Shown here piece after piece: positions 35,884-43,932 of a stretch of 64,000 bases of DNA. Position 1 is the stretch's first letter, and every line of letters starts with the position of its first letter. The notes below the pieces were generated by a model, which did no database searches, was not told where the DNA came from, and was given only the letters and a program-made list of their open reading frames with translations. The stretch comes from Motiliproteus sp. MSK22-1. GTDB taxonomy: Bacteria > Pseudomonadota > Gammaproteobacteria > Pseudomonadales > Balneatricaceae. Location of the stretch: the NCBI RefSeq assembly GCF_001968815.1, contig NZ_MIEQ01000096.1:186001-250000 (forward strand), given 5' to 3'. The position numbers and the translations under genes are program-made.

Positions 35884-37056
35884 ATGGAGCTGTTATTCTG
35901 GTTAGCTGTTGGCCTGATACTGTATACCTATTTTATATACCCTATCCTGTTATTTGTCTTTAGTGGTTTGAATCAGGCCCTGAGTGACACTCGGTATCTA
36001 TGGCGTCGACACCAACGAAGATCTATTCGTTTGGAGGAATTGCCTGCAGTATCAGTTGTTATAGCTGCCTACAATGAAGAAAGTTGTATTGAACAGAGGA
36101 TTTTAAATCTATTGGCCTTGGATTATCCCAAGGATAAGTTGACTATTTATGTGGGCTCTGACGGAAGTAGTGATAGAACAGCTGATATTCTTAGGAGTCT
36201 CGAAATTAGTGCCCTGAACGCCCAGATATTTGAAGTCAACCGTGGCAAGATGAGTGTCTTAAACGACCTGATGGCATTGGTTGAGGATGATATTGTTATT
36301 TTGTCTGATGCTAATACCCACTTCGAGAAAGATGCTGTCAGCAATCTTGTTCGTCATTTTGAGAGCCCGGATGTTGGCGCAGTCTGTGGTGAGCTGCACC
36401 TGGTGGACCCGGCTTCAGGAGAAAACAAAGACAGTATCTACTGGCGTTATGAGCAGGTGTTGAAATTTCATGAATCCCGTTTGGGGGCGTTATTGGGAGC
36501 CAATGGAGCGATTTATGCGATCCGTAAGTCGTTGTTCCAGCCCCTGCCAGCGAATACCATTGTTGATGATTACCAAATAGTGATGAATGTCGCGCGGCAA
36601 AACTATCGTACTTTGTATGATCCTGAAGCTGTAGCTATTGAAGAGGTCGCTCCTGATCTTTCCTCTGAGGAAGGGAGAAGGGTGCGGATAGGTCTTGGCA
36701 ATTACCAGGCATTGTTCTCCATGCACTGGGCGTTGAATCCCTTGCTTGGTTGGAGATTTTTTACTTATATCAGTCACAAAGTATGCCGCTGGTTCGTTCC
36801 CCATTTAATGATAGTCGCGCTATTGGTCAATATGGTGTTAATTACTGATCCCTTATACCTTGTTCTTTTTTTGACTCAGGTTGCTTTTTATATCCTGGCC
36901 TTTCGAGGGATCAGGGCTAATAAGGAAAATAAGCCGGTGGCTACTCCGATTGCATTAATGTCTTTTTTCGTATCTATGAATTTTGCACTTCTGTGCGGGT
37001 TCTATCGATATTTTGGCTCCAACGTTCAAGGTTCATGGCAAAGGACAACCCGATAA
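35884..37056 (+). CDS. processive-type glycosyltransferase family 2, membrane protein
   Basis: This 390-residue protein has an N-terminal membrane helix, a GT-A domain and three C-terminal helices, the layout of hyaluronan/cellulose-synthase-like GT2 enzymes. Motifs are VVIAAYNEESCIEQRI, VGSDGSSDRT, VILSDANTHF (the DxN/DxD site) and VDDYQIVMNVA, with the base region. The Q-x-x-R-W motif of true processive synthases is not evident; the comparable place has RRVRIGLGNYQAL. It may therefore add a single sugar. It is directly joined to the upstream acyltransferase gene and shares the TAATG stop-start with the next gene. Confidence 0.9.
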   Translation: MELLFWLAVGLILYTYFIYPILLFVFSGLNQALSDTRYLWRRHQRRSIRLEELPAVSVVIAAYNEESCIEQRILNLLALDYPKDKLTIYVGSDGSSDRTADILRSLEISALNAQIFEVNRGKMSVLNDLMALVEDDIVILSDANTHFEKDAVSNLVRHFESPDVGAVCGELHLVDPASGENKDSIYWRYEQVLKFHESRLGALLGANGAIYAIRKSLFQPLPANTIVDDYQIVMNVARQNYRTLYDPEAVAIEEVAPDLSSEEGRRVRIGLGNYQALFSMHWALNPLLGWRFFTYISHKVCRWFVPHLMIVALLVNMVLITDPLYLVLFLTQVAFYILAFRGIRANKENKPVATPIALMSFFVSMNFALLCGFYRYFGSNVQGSWQRTTR

Positions 37057-38225
37057 TGTATTCCCTTATTTTCACTCTAATTGTCATTGCATTAGTAGCA
37101 TTGTTCTTCGTCATTCTGAAAAAGAAGAATATGCTGGAATGGCTCCCTCAGTATATTGCTCAGCGATTGACTAAAAAGCCTGAACCAGAAGGTCCTGTCC
37201 ACATTATTTTTTGCTTTGTTGATCATTATGAGCCGCAGTGGGGGCGGGTGACAGATATCGAAGTTGAGCGCGCGAGGGTTGATAGATGGTGTGAAGACTA
37301 TCCCAAACTGGCTGCTAAGCACACTGATTCGGATGGTGTTCATCCCCAGCATACTTTTTTTTATCCTGAAGAAGAGTATCGTAAGGAGCATTTGGATAAG
37401 CTGGCGAAGCTGTGTGCTGATGGTTATGGTGAAATTGAGGTTCACTTGCATCACCATGATGATACGTCAGAGAACCTTCGGGCGACACTGACTCGATTCT
37501 GCAATACCTTACACGAAACTCATGGGGCCTTAAGCCGATATCCTGACACAGGAGAATTAGCTTACGGCTTTATTCATGGGAACTGGACGTTGGATAACTC
37601 GGGTCCGGATGGAAAGCTGTGTGGTGTTAATGATGAACTGATCATCCTGAAAGATACGGGATGCTATGCCGATTTCACCTACCCGTCGGCACCCCATCCA
37701 ACCCAGCCTAAGACTATCAATAGTATTTACTACGCTAAGGATGATGCTGATCGACCGAAGTCCCATAACACCGGCCGCCAGTCCAGAGTAGGGAGTGCCC
37801 CCTGGGGTGATATATTGATGGTTAATGGACCACTGATGCTTAACTGGAAAAAACTGAAGAAAGGTATTTTTCCTCAAATTGAGAACTCAGATATTAGAAT
37901 GGTCATGGAACCGACAAAGGACAGGGTTGATCTCTGGGTCAAAGCCGATATTCATGTTCAGGGCCGACCTGAGTGGAAATTCATCAAGCTTCATACTCAT
38001 GGTACCCAGGAACGGGATATGGATACACTTTTAGGTCAACCCGTTGATGAAATGTTCAGTTATTTGGAAAGTGCGTACAACGATGGAGAGAAGTACATGC
38101 TGCACTACGTGAATACAAGGGAAGTGTTCAATATTATCAGAGCTGCAGAAGAAGGGAGATCAGGGAATCCTAATGAATATAGGGATTACGTGCTACCAAA
38201 ACCTAGCTTTATCGTAAACTCCTAA
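37056..38225 (+). CDS. membrane-anchored protein of unknown function, possibly NodB-like
   Basis: This 389-residue protein has an N-terminal membrane anchor (residues 1-25, from MYSLIFTL). Its histidine-rich motifs sit where metal sites might be: IIFCFVDHYEPQWG (about 51-64), EIEVHLHHHDD and GFIHGNWTLDNS. These recall the Asp and His-His sites of polysaccharide deacetylases, but the NodB signature TFDDG is absent and I cannot assign a family. I choose ATG 37056, which overlaps the stop of the GT2 gene as TAATG with AAAGGAC as ribosome site. Earlier ATGs at 36993 and 37035 are in frame. Its own stop overlaps the start of the deacetylase at 38225 in the same way, so the three proteins are translationally coupled and likely act together. 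Confidence 0.72.
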   Translation: MYSLIFTLIVIALVALFFVILKKKNMLEWLPQYIAQRLTKKPEPEGPVHIIFCFVDHYEPQWGRVTDIEVERARVDRWCEDYPKLAAKHTDSDGVHPQHTFFYPEEEYRKEHLDKLAKLCADGYGEIEVHLHHHDDTSENLRATLTRFCNTLHETHGALSRYPDTGELAYGFIHGNWTLDNSGPDGKLCGVNDELIILKDTGCYADFTYPSAPHPTQPKTINSIYYAKDDADRPKSHNTGRQSRVGSAPWGDILMVNGPLMLNWKKLKKGIFPQIENSDIRMVMEPTKDRVDLWVKADIHVQGRPEWKFIKLHTHGTQERDMDTLLGQPVDEMFSYLESAYNDGEKYMLHYVNTREVFNIIRAAEEGRSGNPNEYRDYVLPKPSFIVNS

Positions 38226-39235
38226 TGAGAATTTCTGCCGTTAAGCGGTACTTACTAAAAGGCTCGGGCTTGAGTCCATTGTTTTGGCGTAAGCGGACCA
38301 AAGGACTTTATTGCTTTAACTTTCATCGTATTGGCGATTGGCGCCAGACTGAGTTTGATCCCTGTGTTTATTCTTGCACCGGGGAAGACCTGGCGAAGTA
38401 TGTTGAGTTTATCAAGTGTAACTTTCGGGTGATTTCTTTAGATGATCTAAAGGAAATATTAGCTAAAGATCTGCCGATAGTTGAGCCTTTAGCCCTACTG
38501 ACGTTTGATGATGGTTATCGTGATAATTACGAAGTAGCCTATCCCGTTTTGAAAAAAGCATCGGTGCCGGCCACTTTTTTTATTACTACAAGTTTAGTTG
38601 AATCTCACGTTGTTCCCTGGTGGGACGAGATTGCCTGGCATGTTAAGCAATGCGCAGGTCTTGATATTAAGCTAAGCAGCTGGGATAGCTCCATCCAAAT
38701 CTCGCCAGGAATTGCTGAAGGCACCTTTTCCAGCAAAGGGCAGATAAGAGCAGTTTTGCAAAAGGTGAAAGCGGGGCAGGCTTCTGTTGATAGCCAGCTG
38801 GATGAATTGCGGGCGCTAACCGGGAAGTCGATAAAGGAAGAGGGTGGGGAGTCCATGTTTATGAGTTGGTCCCAGATAAGGGCCATGGTAGATACGGGAA
38901 TGACTGTTGGTGCCCATTCGCATTCTCATCAGGTTTTTACCGGCCTGAGCGAAGATGAGCTTAAATTTGAGCTTTCTCATTCCAAGCAGCTGTTGGAATC
39001 GAATCTTGATATGGAAATATCAGCACTTTCTTATCCTGTCGGGGCTGTTTCGACCTACAGTTCAAGTATGTTTGCGGAAATAGAACAACAAGGCTATCAG
39101 CTGGCGTTCTCATTTAATGCTCATACTAATATCAATCTACAGAAGAACCGCTTTCAGCTGGGCAGGATACCTGTGGACTCAGCGTTTGATCAGCGAGCAT
39201 TTATGGAAAGCTGCTTATTGGCAAGTAAGCTATAG
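38225..39235 (+). CDS. polysaccharide deacetylase (NodB family)
   Basis: This 336-residue protein has LLTFDDGYRDNYEVAYPVL (motif 1), VPATFFITTSLV, VGAHSHSHQVF (motif 2, H-x-x-x-H) and LSYPVGAV (motif 3). A helical insert lies between motifs 1 and 2. It resembles the polysaccharide deacetylases found with O-antigen and exopolysaccharide genes. No signal peptide is visible. The first ATG overlaps the preceding stop (TAATG). It closes the operon 33459-39235 and is convergent with the GT2 at 39313. Confidence 0.9.
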   Translation: MRISAVKRYLLKGSGLSPLFWRKRTKGLYCFNFHRIGDWRQTEFDPCVYSCTGEDLAKYVEFIKCNFRVISLDDLKEILAKDLPIVEPLALLTFDDGYRDNYEVAYPVLKKASVPATFFITTSLVESHVVPWWDEIAWHVKQCAGLDIKLSSWDSSIQISPGIAEGTFSSKGQIRAVLQKVKAGQASVDSQLDELRALTGKSIKEEGGESMFMSWSQIRAMVDTGMTVGAHSHSHQVFTGLSEDELKFELSHSKQLLESNLDMEISALSYPVGAVSTYSSSMFAEIEQQGYQLAFSFNAHTNINLQKNRFQLGRIPVDSAFDQRAFMESCLLASKL

Positions 39236-39312
39236 TTTGACGTACTTTGACGTTCTGGACATTAAAAATATGTAATGTTAAATATCAAAGGTGCGTGAAG
39301 ATCAAATATTCC

Positions 39313-40143
39313 TCAAAGTCCCAGTAGTCTCCCTACCTTATAGAGGGTTGCGCCTTTGATTCCGCCTATTTTTGCACCACTTTCGCTGAGCGACTTGGCG
39401 AGGAATCGCCTGGTACTGTTTAGTCGTCCGACTCTGATAAAAATGTCTGAATGTTTAAAGACCAGCTTTATATGACATCTTAGTGTTCGGTAGCCGAAAG
39501 AGGATATATTTCCGTGATCTGATCGCCTTACCCTGATAAGAGGCTCGGGTACAAAGCCAAGCAAATAATCATTTTTTGTCAGCAGTATACTAAAATCATA
39601 ATCTGATGAGTTGGTAAAGCTGGTATCAAAGAAGCCTAATTCTTCTATAACTGATTTTTTAATAAGCAGGCTTGGTGGAGTCATATGACTTCCCTGCAAT
39701 AAATCTGTTACTTTGAGGGGAGAGGGTTTGTTGCAGTAGGTATTCAGTGTGCCAGTTTTGTCGAATGTTAACACGCCTGTATGACAACCTATCCACTCAG
39801 GGTGGCTGTTAAGGGCCTCGATCTGAAGCTCTAGTTTATTCGGTTCCCAAATATCGTCAGCATCCTGAAATGCAATCCAGGGATATTTGGCATAACCGAG
39901 GGCAATATTTCTGGCCGAAGCAACCCCCTGTCCTTTGTCAAGATGTATTATTTCTGCAACAGACTTATATTGTTCAAGATATTGAATAGAGCGGGGGTGA
40001 GAACCGTCATTTACGATAATTATCTGTTTAGCACGGCAGGTTTGATTAAGAATTGAGTTTATACACTCGTCAAAAAAATCGTCGGCATTGTAATAAGGAA
40101 TAACTACAGAAATTTCATAGTTATTGAGCTTATCGTCAGTCAT
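39313..40143 (-). CDS. glycosyltransferase family 2
   Basis: This 276-residue GT-A enzyme has VVIPYYNADDFFDECI, IVNDGSH, GVASARNIALGYAKYPW, FQDADDIW (DxD site) and SSDYDFSILLT. It is a paralog of the GT2 at 23080. The ATG at 40143 has a good AGGGAG ribosome site. It is separated by 90 bases and a hairpin from the ATPase gene upstream on the same strand, so it may be transcribed as the tail of the export operon. Confidence 0.92.
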   Translation of the reverse strand: MTDDKLNNYEISVVIPYYNADDFFDECINSILNQTCRAKQIIIVNDGSHPRSIQYLEQYKSVAEIIHLDKGQGVASARNIALGYAKYPWIAFQDADDIWEPNKLELQIEALNSHPEWIGCHTGVLTFDKTGTLNTYCNKPSPLKVTDLLQGSHMTPPSLLIKKSVIEELGFFDTSFTNSSDYDFSILLTKNDYLLGFVPEPLIRVRRSDHGNISSFGYRTLRCHIKLVFKHSDIFIRVGRLNSTRRFLAKSLSESGAKIGGIKGATLYKVGRLLGL

Positions 40144-40173
40144 GCTAACTCCCTAAAATCAGCAGGGACTACA

Positions 40174-40198
40174 TGAGGGAATGCTTTGAATTCCCTCA
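40174..40198. terminator. hairpin between the ATPase gene and the GT2 gene
   Basis: TGAGGGAAT (40174-40182) and ATTCCCTCA (40190-40198) form a 9-bp stem with a 7-base loop, about 30 bases before the GT2 start on the minus strand. No T run follows on either strand. It may cause partial termination at the end of the export operon or protect the upstream mRNA. Confidence 0.45.
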
Positions 40199-40233
40199 AA
40201 TATTTCCTCAGTGTTGTGCTTTATAAACGGTAG

Positions 40234-41331
40234 TTACTCTTTTTTTGTAATCGGTCGGGCAGCAGGGCGAACTGGCGCTGATTTGTCACCGAGCGCTGCA
40301 TTTAGTTTACGATTGAATTTTTTGTCAATCACCTTCAGCATCTGTATTTTCTCTTCCAGCGATTCATTGAAATAGCTGTTGAGGAGGTCTATCTTTTCCT
40401 GCAATGGCTCTAAATCGGGCAGTGCTAGTGAAGCCGCCGGTATCGTTGCCTGAGGAGAAAGGGATGCTGCTGGATGGCCTGACTGAGGGACGACCGGCAT
40501 ACGTAGGGTTGTATCTGGTCCCATCTCTTCCGCCAGCTCTTCCGCAACCATATCAACGACTTCCCGAGTGACGGTTGAGGTCTCTTCAAGAAAACAAAAC
40601 AACAGCAGGCGGTCACAGAATATATTTATCCGACGGGGAATACCCCCGGTATTTGCGTGTATAGCATCAAAGGCCAGGTCTGAGAATTTCGGATTTTGTG
40701 CCCAGCCAGCTACTGATAACCTCCAGAGGATATACTCCCTGACTTCCTTTTCTCCAAGTGCTTTAAGGTGACAGGAGGCAATAATACGTTGCCGGAACTG
40801 TTCCATGCTGGGGTCTTGAATAATTGCTCTTAATTCAGGTTGTCCCAACAAAAAGCTTTGCAGCAAGGGGGCGTCGGTAAGCTGAAAGTTTGATAGCATT
40901 CGCAACTCTTCGATAGAAGCAGCCGGCAGATTCTGAGCTTCATCAACAACCAGCAGTACTCTTTTTTTGGCTTGATGCGCAGACCTTAGAAATCCTTCAA
41001 ATTGCTGGAGCAGGATTGCCTTGGGCTTGTTTTCAGCAGGGAGCCCAAATGAAGCACAAATCATTCTGAGCAGGTCGTCTGATTCCAGTTTGGTTGTAAC
41101 AAGCTGCGCTGCTATAACGTTGTCACGGTTAACGGTTTTAAGCAGGTTCCGCATTAGTGTCGTTTTACCGGTACCTACCTCTCCGGTCACTACGATAAAG
41201 CCTTCTCCCTGCCCAAGACCGTACTGGAGATAGGAGAGGGCACGTTTATGTCCTTTACTTGAGAAGAAAAAATCAGGGTCAGGGCTAAGCTGAAATGGCT
41301 TGGCTATGAGGCCGAAATAGGACTCGTACAT
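40234..41331 (-). CDS. XrtA-associated ATPase (ExeA-like AAA)
   Basis: This 365-residue protein begins MYESYFGLIAKPFQLSPDP, as in ExeA-like ATPases. It has Walker A GEVGTGKTT (residues 50-58), Walker B LLVVDEAQ (about 120), sensor-like QFRQRI and an AAA lid. A C-terminal tail (about 300-350) is predicted helical. It fits the PEP-CTERM-associated ATPase family of exosortase A loci. Its exact role is unknown; related ATPases drive secretin or envelope assembly. It is the last conserved gene of the export operon, 17 bases after the beta-barrel-like gene. Confidence 0.93.
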   Translation of the reverse strand: MYESYFGLIAKPFQLSPDPDFFFSSKGHKRALSYLQYGLGQGEGFIVVTGEVGTGKTTLMRNLLKTVNRDNVIAAQLVTTKLESDDLLRMICASFGLPAENKPKAILLQQFEGFLRSAHQAKKRVLLVVDEAQNLPAASIEELRMLSNFQLTDAPLLQSFLLGQPELRAIIQDPSMEQFRQRIIASCHLKALGEKEVREYILWRLSVAGWAQNPKFSDLAFDAIHANTGGIPRRINIFCDRLLLFCFLEETSTVTREVVDMVAEELAEEMGPDTTLRMPVVPQSGHPAASLSPQATIPAASLALPDLEPLQEKIDLLNSYFNESLEEKIQMLKVIDKKFNRKLNAALGDKSAPVRPAARPITKKE

Positions 41332-41348
41332 TCTTTGTTATCCAAATA

Positions 41349-42866
41349 CTAGAAATTGCGGATCAAGCCGATACCAACACTTTGTTCAGAAAACTCACGA
41401 CTCGAATCATCTGAGGAGCGGTCGCTGGCATTCAAGGCGATATTGACAGTTGTTTTGGAACCGAGAGCTTTACTAAGGTTCAATGATAATCCGTTAACTG
41501 TGTCTTTGGCTAATCCATCTGGTTCCAATTCGGACCAATTGTAGCTGACTGAAGCGCGAGATCTTGAATTTAGCTGGATTGCCCAACTAAGATTTATGCC
41601 GATGTCTTGCTCTGCAGGCGCGCTTCCGGTCTGAAACTCTCTATCGGTGCTGAAAAAACCAAGGCTGTAAGTACTTTTCCCTTTAGAAACAACGACATTA
41701 GCGGTCAATTTTTTCTGAATAAAGCGATCATTGATAAGTGATGTGGTCGGCACATTAACGGCGAATGCCAGCTGGTCTTCAGTTAATATCGGATTATTCT
41801 CCCGAACCAGCGTACAGTTGCTGCCATCTGAGTTACAGATAAGAGATCCCACCTGGATGTTGCTGAGCAGAGATTGGCGGACGCTGGTGATGCCTTCGGT
41901 GTAATTAACAGTCCAGGTGCTATGGCGCTTTCGGTGGAAGAAGCTGAGACCGTAGTCATTGGCGGACTGTAGTTTGCTGTTATATGATGCGCTGAGGTTG
42001 GTTCGTGGGCTCGGTGCCCAGTCTACGGAAAGCCCCCAAAAGTCGCCTGCGCTTGCTGTTGAGTCGGTTGGATCGTCCAGGTGGTTGTCAACGTATCCAT
42101 AGGTGAGTGTTGTATCCAATTGCGCGCTATGGCGATAACCTACAGAAATATCAATGTTCTCACTTTCGTTGTCAGATGTCTGATCAAGATCTGAGCGCTG
42201 AGAATCCAGGTTAATTCCCCAGTGAATTTTTTGAGAACTCGAGTGAGTTTCTGTGAAGACTTTAAAGTCCAGTCCGCTTGTATCCGAGGTCGCCGTACTG
42301 CCGCTTGTTGCCGGCTCGTCAAAATTAACCTCACTATAGGTTAGTCTGACACCCGCTGTCATATCTTCGGAAATGCGATGTTGCCAGTAAGGGCTTAATT
42401 CAAATGTCGTGGTGTCGGTATAGCTGCCGGAGCTGTTAACGCTGCCTCCATTGGAGGCATTTCTGTTAGATGTGAGTTGCTGCGACGCAGAAGCCCTCAC
42501 ATCAAGAAACAGGTGATCGTCAATGAGTTCAGAATTTGCAGCGGCATTGAGCAAATGATTGGTAGCATCGTCACCCTGGCTGGAAGAGTAGTCAACATAC
42601 TGCAGGTTGTAGCTGACATTTACATCCAGGTGACTCCCTTGCTTGGTCAGTGTAAATCCTGGTAACACCTGAGTAATGAAGCTGCTTTCTTCATCTGTAG
42701 CTGTCAGATCAAGGTTGCTTGTGTAATCTTCTTTCAGCTCCAGTGAAGGAGTGAACTTCCAGTCATCACCGTTGGCAAACGGAGCGACTGTGATGAGCAT
42801 TGTAGCGGTAGCTATTGGTCGTAGGGCTAGCGACAGTCTACTTGCTGTTGGCGTAGTAGTAGCCAT
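41349..42866 (-). CDS. PEP-CTERM system-associated outer-membrane beta-barrel-like protein
   Basis: This is a 505-residue protein with a signal peptide (about residues 1-33, ending FANG). The rest consists of alternating amphipathic strands with many Ser/Thr/Asn residues and an aromatic last residue (final GIGLIRNF). This is the pattern of an outer-membrane beta-barrel, and size and position match the TIGR03016-type protein of exosortase A loci. It probably forms or assists an outer-membrane polysaccharide port. Its first codons overlap the end of the tyrosine kinase gene by 29 bases. Confidence 0.9.
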   Translation of the reverse strand: MATTTPTASRLSLALRPIATATMLITVAPFANGDDWKFTPSLELKEDYTSNLDLTATDEESSFITQVLPGFTLTKQGSHLDVNVSYNLQYVDYSSSQGDDATNHLLNAAANSELIDDHLFLDVRASASQQLTSNRNASNGGSVNSSGSYTDTTTFELSPYWQHRISEDMTAGVRLTYSEVNFDEPATSGSTATSDTSGLDFKVFTETHSSSQKIHWGINLDSQRSDLDQTSDNESENIDISVGYRHSAQLDTTLTYGYVDNHLDDPTDSTASAGDFWGLSVDWAPSPRTNLSASYNSKLQSANDYGLSFFHRKRHSTWTVNYTEGITSVRQSLLSNIQVGSLICNSDGSNCTLVRENNPILTEDQLAFAVNVPTTSLINDRFIQKKLTANVVVSKGKSTYSLGFFSTDREFQTGSAPAEQDIGINLSWAIQLNSRSRASVSYNWSELEPDGLAKDTVNGLSLNLSKALGSKTTVNIALNASDRSSDDSSREFSEQSVGIGLIRNF

Positions 42867-43929
42867 AGTATTCCTTTCTGCTCTTTTTCGACTTATTAAG
42901 CACGAGTCCGACCGTGGTGTTCTTATCCAGCAAACTCAGGGCTCTTTCAAGTTGTCCATGGGTCGTCTTTTCTTCCTCAACGACAACAACCGTCTGTCCT
43001 ATTAATTGAGAAAGTACGCTTGTTTCACTTGCTCCTAAAATGGGAGCTGTATCAAATACCACTATTCTGTCGTTATATCTGGTGGCCAGCTCTTTCATGA
43101 AAGAGATCATCTTTTCACTGGCCAGCAGTTCAGTCGAGTGGTGAGAGCGGCTGCCTGCTGTAACCAGCTTGAGATTATTAATATTAGTGTCATTAATAAT
43201 CTCCCGTACATTGGCCGTTCCTTTGAGGTAATCGAGCAGCCCCGTCCGCTCCTCAATTCCCAGGCGCTCGCAAACGTTGGGATTAATCACATCTGCATCA
43301 ACCAGCAATACTTTACGGTCCTGCTCCAAAGCAAAGCTGATGGCCAGGTTTATCGCCGTGAAGGTTTTACCCTCTCCCGGGAAAGAGCTGGAGACCATGA
43401 TAAGGTTGTTATTTTCTCGCAATGGTGCGTTTTCGCCGAATGCATTATTAAGCAATGGTCGCTTAATATAGCGATATTCTTCCTTGATCTGAGTAAAGTG
43501 TTCACTCGGCGTAATAATGCCCAGGTCCGCAAGCCTGCTTAGATCGACGCGGATCTGCTCGGTTTTTAAGGCTTCATCCAGAGGAGATGGAGCTGAATCT
43601 GCCAGGCTACCAGTGTTATCAGAAGCAGTGTTATCAGGACCAATATTATCAGAACTACCGGAAGGGGCTTCCGTGTTGTCCAAACCTTCGCTTACAGGCT
43701 GGTCCTGTTGTGGCGCAGGTATGATAGTTGCTGTCTGCTGTGACTGGCCCTGACTGTTTTGATCGGGGGGGCTCAGTGCCTCTGCCTGTTTAAGCTGTAT
43801 GCCTGCAGCCGTATGGGAATGGCTCTGATCAGCGGATTCCCTAGCCAGAGCTTGTTTTGATTCAGCCTGGCGTTTATCTACTTCTAACTGACGCTGCTTC
43901 TCAAGAGCTCGTTCAATCGTGTTTTTCAT
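42838..43929 (-). CDS. XrtA-associated tyrosine autokinase (BY-kinase)
   Basis: This 363-residue cytoplasmic BY-kinase has Walker A SSFPGEGKT (about 181-189), Walker A' VLLVDADV and Walker B VVFDTAPIL. The C-terminal tyrosine cluster EYYGYYY is the autophosphorylation site. The first 120 residues are a charged, then Ser/Asp/Asn-rich low-complexity linker. In the PEP-CTERM family kinase and chain-length protein are separate, as here. It should phosphorylate itself and, with the chain-length protein at 43933, control polymer length and export. Its start follows the chain-length gene by 3 bases. Confidence 0.95.
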   Translation of the reverse strand: MKNTIERALEKQRQLEVDKRQAESKQALARESADQSHSHTAAGIQLKQAEALSPPDQNSQGQSQQTATIIPAPQQDQPVSEGLDNTEAPSGSSDNIGPDNTASDNTGSLADSAPSPLDEALKTEQIRVDLSRLADLGIITPSEHFTQIKEEYRYIKRPLLNNAFGENAPLRENNNLIMVSSSFPGEGKTFTAINLAISFALEQDRKVLLVDADVINPNVCERLGIEERTGLLDYLKGTANVREIINDTNINNLKLVTAGSRSHHSTELLASEKMISFMKELATRYNDRIVVFDTAPILGASETSVLSQLIGQTVVVVEEEKTTHGQLERALSLLDKNTTVGLVLNKSKKSRKEYYGYYYANSK

Positions 43930-43932
43930 AAT

